In this document: positions 61,342 to 64,000 of the stretch, in pieces | How the letters are laid out: every line of letters starts with the position of its first letter | Position numbering within the stretch: the first letter of the stretch is position 1 | NCBI GenBank assembly: GCA_034432635.1 | Contig: DAOUBK010000072.1 | Coordinates: 34,740 to 98,739, forward strand | Source: Roseiflexus sp034432635 | GTDB taxonomy: Bacteria; Chloroflexota; Chloroflexia; Chloroflexales; Roseiflexaceae | Length of the DNA: 64,000 nt | Direction of reading: 5' to 3' | The notes under the pieces: model-generated | Seen by the model: only the letters and a program-made list of their open reading frames with translations | Databases searched by the model: none | Told to the model about the DNA's origin: nothing | Program-made: the position numbers and the translations under genes

Positions 61342-64000
61342 TTATCCCTGTCCTGGTATCCAGCTATATTCGCGCATCGCGTCACGGAAGCGACCCTGAC
61401 GCGAGTAGGCATCGCCGAGGGTGCGATGGAGTTTGCGCAGCAGGCTGGTATCGCTGGTCTCTGCGATCATGTCGCTGAGATCAGCGACAATTTCATCGAG
61501 CAGCGCATTCTGTTTGATAAGGCTGCGGTAGTGCTGCATTGCGAGTTCCATCATGCCTATCTGCCCGCCGACCCGTGCGATTGAGAGACGCAGAATATGA
61601 TTGCCCGGATCGGCATCCAGCATGCGCACATACTCCTGCAGTTCCGGGAAGGCGCTCAGGTCGGGCAGTGCACCAGGCGGCAGCGATGGCGCAGCGGCAA
61701 TCGGCGCCGTTGCCGGAGCCGGCTGTTTTTCGGTGATCCTCGGCGGCGCAACCGATGCAGACGCTTCTGTACGCTCCTGTACCGGTGGTTGTGGTGTGGC
61801 AGATACTTCCGGACCGGTTACCGGTTCGAGATCGATCAACGAGAATGCCTCTGCTTCGATTCCGCCAGAAGGAGAAAGTGCAGCATCGGATGTCGCAGCA
61901 GTTCTGGTCGTCTGAACCGTCTCAGCATCCGATACTTCTAGTTCTTCCGACGAGGAGGGCGTAAGCAGCGTCTCTTCCGTCGGCGGCGTTCCAACAGCAC
62001 TGCCAGCAGCGCCGATCATCGTAATCTCGTCGTCCGATAACCCTAACTCCTCCAGCGAGAAGGGCGTAAGCGGTGTTTCTTCCGCTGCCGGCGACGCATG
62101 CTTCTGCTGCTCTGCGGCTGCCGCGGCCAGCATTGCAATCTCATCGTCGGATAATCCAAGTTCCTCCAGCGAGAAGGGACGCATCAGGTCTTCTTCCTCT
62201 GATGGCATATCGTTGTGTGCAGGTTGCAGAGCGCCTTCCGCCGTCAATGGCGTCTCTTCCTCCGCGTATTCAGCATCGAGGTCGATAATCTCATCACCGT
62301 CGCGGATCTGAATGCGCGCAGCGTGCAGTTTACGCCCGATTTCGTCGATGCGGTCGGCTTCTGCTTCGGGGTCCTTCACTGTGGCGATAATGTCAGCAAT
62401 ATCGACATACCCACGCTCATGACCCAGCCGGATCAGGCGATCCACCGTTTCGTCGATACTCCCAAGGTCAGAGGCTGACTCAACCGGCTCGAACGATTCG
62501 GCTGGCGGTTCGTAGACAGGGGCGGGCTCTGGCAGCCATTCGAGATCGCCGCCCGTTCCCAAAGCGGAAAGTTCTTCCTCGGTAATGCCCAGGCGTCCTT
62601 CTTCGTACTCCAGAGTATCCTCTGCGAGATCTGAGAGGTCAAATTCTCCCAACTCCTCTTCCGAAAGCCCCAGATCGGCAAGCGAGAACGGTTGGAGATC
62701 TTCGATGCCGATGTCTTCTTCCACCGGTTCCGGCGCTGCTGAAGCAGGAGATGCGGTTGACGCCGCAGGCTGGAGTATCTCGAACTCATCCGTCTCAGCC
62801 ACCGGTTGAGACGGCGCCACAGGTTCGGCAGGCGGCTGGGACACTTCCGCCGTGCCGAGACCAAGGGCAGCGATCTCCTCCTCGCTCAAGCCCAGGTCGG
62901 CGAAGGAGAACGGTTGCACCGCGCCGCTGGCAAGCGCCTCCTCCAGCGTTTCCGCTTCGATCTCTGTGTGTCTCGACTCACGGGTTGCAGTTGGTTCTTC
63001 GAGAGACGGTGGTGCAGCCGCAGGTTCTTCTTCCACAATCTGTGGCGTTAATTCGGCAGGATGCTCCGGCGTCTGCATTGCCGGTTGCTCAGGTGCAACG
63101 CTCAACCCCAGCGCAGCAATCTCCTCTTCGGTCAGCCCAAGGTCAGCAAACGAGAATGGTTGAATGATCCCGCTGGCAAGACCTGCTTCGATATCTTCGA
63201 CTTCCTCGATATTCGCCACACGCGGCTTCGTGGCATCACCGGCGCTTACCGGCTCTTCCTGTTGCTGCAATGAAGGTTCAGGCTTGCCCGCAGCAGGCGA
63301 CAGTTGATCCGCTACGACAGGTGAGGAACCCTGTGCTTCAAACTGCTCGTCATCGCGAAGCGAGACATTATCCAGCGAGAATAAACCCAGGTGCTCATCC
63401 GGTGCAATTGGAGGGGTAGGCGGCTCTTTGGTAGCTGGCAAACGCACACTTTCGCGCTGCTTTTGCAACTTCTCGAAAATGGTGCCTGTCTCTGCGTGCG
63501 TTGCTGGTGAAGCCGCTTTCAGGAATGACGGCTCTGTGCGTTGCGTCGGTTGTTGCCAGCTAAATCCGCGCGGGATGAACGGCTCTTCCTCTTCGATCGG
63601 GCTTTCGGACGCTTCCTCCGGCGTCAACCCTGCCATCCGCGGACGTTGCGGCGCCGGGGGTTCATCGAGCGAGAATGGTTGCAGTGATGGTGGCAACTCA
63701 CCGATATCCGTCTGCTCGCTCAGCCCGCCGGTTTCCAGTTCTTCCATTGAAAACGGTTGCAGGTCTGGCGGAACATCTCCAATATCGAACCTGACACCCG
63801 GTTTCACCGTCGGTGTGTAACTGATCCCCTCGATGTCGATGTCGTCGAGCGAGAAGGGGCGCATATCGATCTCAACATCATCGGGTTGTGATGTTTCCGC
63901 CGGAGGAAGAACCAGTTCACCGCTTAGACTGGCGATCTCTTCGGGCGACAGCCCCAGTTCCTCGAGCGAGAACGGCTGCATTGCGGCGATCTCGGACGGT
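61342..64000 (-). CDS. Large acidic motif-repeat protein with sigma-1.1-like segment and TPR-like tail (5' end outside window)
   Basis: At least 885 residues; the frame runs off the window end, and an internal Met at 63981 lies inside a repeat, so it is not the start. A short motif (M/L/I)QPFSLEELGLSEEEIAALGL, in degenerate form, occurs about twelve times. Copies are near 63981, 63863, 63763, 63684, 63390, 63165, 62920, 62698, 62185, 62072, 61965 (degraded) and 61850. Between them the sequence is Glu/Pro/Ala-rich and probably disordered. A segment at about 62270-62465 (VDRLIRLGHERGYVDIADII ... RIDEIGRKLHAARIQI) closely resembles region 1.1 of sigma-70 factors. The C-terminal 120 residues (FPELQEYVRMLDADPGNHIL ... 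LHRTLGDAYSRQGRFRDAMR) look like TPRs. I know no characterised homologue. Confidence 0.8.
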   Translation of the reverse strand, partial: PSEIAAMQPFSLEELGLSPEEIASLSGELVLPPAETSQPDDVEIDMRPFSLDDIDIEGISYTPTVKPGVRFDIGDVPPDLQPFSMEELETGGLSEQTDIGELPPSLQPFSLDEPPAPQRPRMAGLTPEEASESPIEEEEPFIPRGFSWQQPTQRTEPSFLKAASPATHAETGTIFEKLQKQRESVRLPATKEPPTPPIAPDEHLGLFSLDNVSLRDDEQFEAQGSSPVVADQLSPAAGKPEPSLQQQEEPVSAGDATKPRVANIEEVEDIEAGLASGIIQPFSFADLGLTEEEIAALGLSVAPEQPAMQTPEHPAELTPQIVEEEPAAAPPSLEEPTATRESRHTEIEAETLEEALASGAVQPFSFADLGLSEEEIAALGLGTAEVSQPPAEPVAPSQPVAETDEFEILQPAASTASPASAAPEPVEEDIGIEDLQPFSLADLGLSEEELGEFDLSDLAEDTLEYEEGRLGITEEELSALGTGGDLEWLPEPAPVYEPPAESFEPVESASDLGSIDETVDRLIRLGHERGYVDIADIIATVKDPEAEADRIDEIGRKLHAARIQIRDGDEIIDLDAEYAEEETPLTAEGALQPAHNDMPSEEEDLMRPFSLEELGLSDDEIAMLAAAAAEQQKHASPAAEETPLTPFSLEELGLSDDEITMIGAAGSAVGTPPTEETLLTPSSSEELEVSDAETVQTTRTAATSDAALSPSGGIEAEAFSLIDLEPVTGPEVSATPQPPVQERTEASASVAPPRITEKQPAPATAPIAAAPSLPPGALPDLSAFPELQEYVRMLDADPGNHILRLSIARVGGQIGMMELAMQHYRSLIKQNALLDEIVADLSDMIAETSDTSLLRKLHRTLGDAYSRQGRFRDAMREYSWIPGQG

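Noticed and set aside
1..64000. tRNA, rRNA and prophage genes
   Set aside because: No sequence with tRNA T-loop and acceptor pattern, no rRNA core and no integrase or structural phage gene was seen, although a covariance search was not possible.

Overview
The window is about 60 % GC, densely coded and bacterial, with genes on both strands and no rRNA, tRNA, CRISPR array, insertion sequence or phage gene that I can see. The gene content points to the phylum Chloroflexota, most likely a Roseiflexus-like filamentous phototroph. Reasons are the sufR-sufCDSUB order, the tandem 6-pyruvoyl-tetrahydropterin synthase beside folE, a ccm cluster with a CxxxY-type CcmE, several stand-alone roadblock/LC7 proteins, and heptameric repeats between genes. 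This assignment is inference from content, not from a database match.

Layout. 0-7.4 kb: the tail of an M17 aminopeptidase, two membrane proteins (one a YhfC-type intramembrane protease), an HD-GYP response regulator, a PatB/MalY C-S lyase, then a pterin group (double-domain PTPS, folE, an SDR). 7.4-19 kb: a sulfur block. A SufR-like repressor has a near-consensus promoter and is followed by sufC, sufD, sufS, sufU and sufB. Then come a roadblock-like protein, a Rieske ferredoxin, a thiosulfate sulfurtransferase, SufE, and a set that looks like sulfur-carrier cysteine synthesis: CysM, a JAMM protease, a MoaD/CysO-like carrier ending in Gly-Gly-Ala, and a MoeZ-type E1-rhodanese. 19-25.5 kb: secG, an orphan peptide-binding protein, a second sulfurtransferase, and ileS behind a complete transcriptional T-box leader. 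25.9-38 kb: mostly minus-strand housekeeping genes (gyrA, a phosphoesterase, cysH, a lipoprotein glycosidase, apt, panC, panB, a roadblock protein, an orphan sugar-binding lipoprotein). A 1.5 kb gene-free stretch full of decayed palindromes lies at 32.0-33.5 kb. 37-40 kb: an overlapping run of fabF, a methyltransferase and an asparaginase-family Ntn hydrolase.

41-48.4 kb: a cytochrome c maturation cluster (ccmA, B, C, a CcmD-like peptide, E, F), a J-domain/TPR membrane protein, and a TlpA/CcmG-like thioredoxin. 48.5-55.8 kb: an OmpR-type regulator, proB-proA, a dihydroorotate dehydrogenase-like protein without the usual catalytic loop, a cytochrome P450, a DUF362 protein and radC. 56-60 kb: a VanW-family protein, a broken MntA/HepT-type pair and a glycosidase-like barrel. 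60.3-64 kb: ndk, a roadblock protein, and the C-terminal 880 or more residues of a large acidic protein. That protein repeats a PFSLxxLGLS motif about twelve times and carries a sigma-70 region 1.1-like segment and a TPR-like tail.

The most unusual features are three. Two families of seven-base tandem repeats, confined to 16.8-33.4 kb, repeatedly supply the stop codon of the gene they abut. The motif-repeat protein is apparently co-transcribed with a roadblock protein. The toxin-antitoxin-like pair has a one-base deletion in the antitoxin and has lost the toxin's catalytic arginine.
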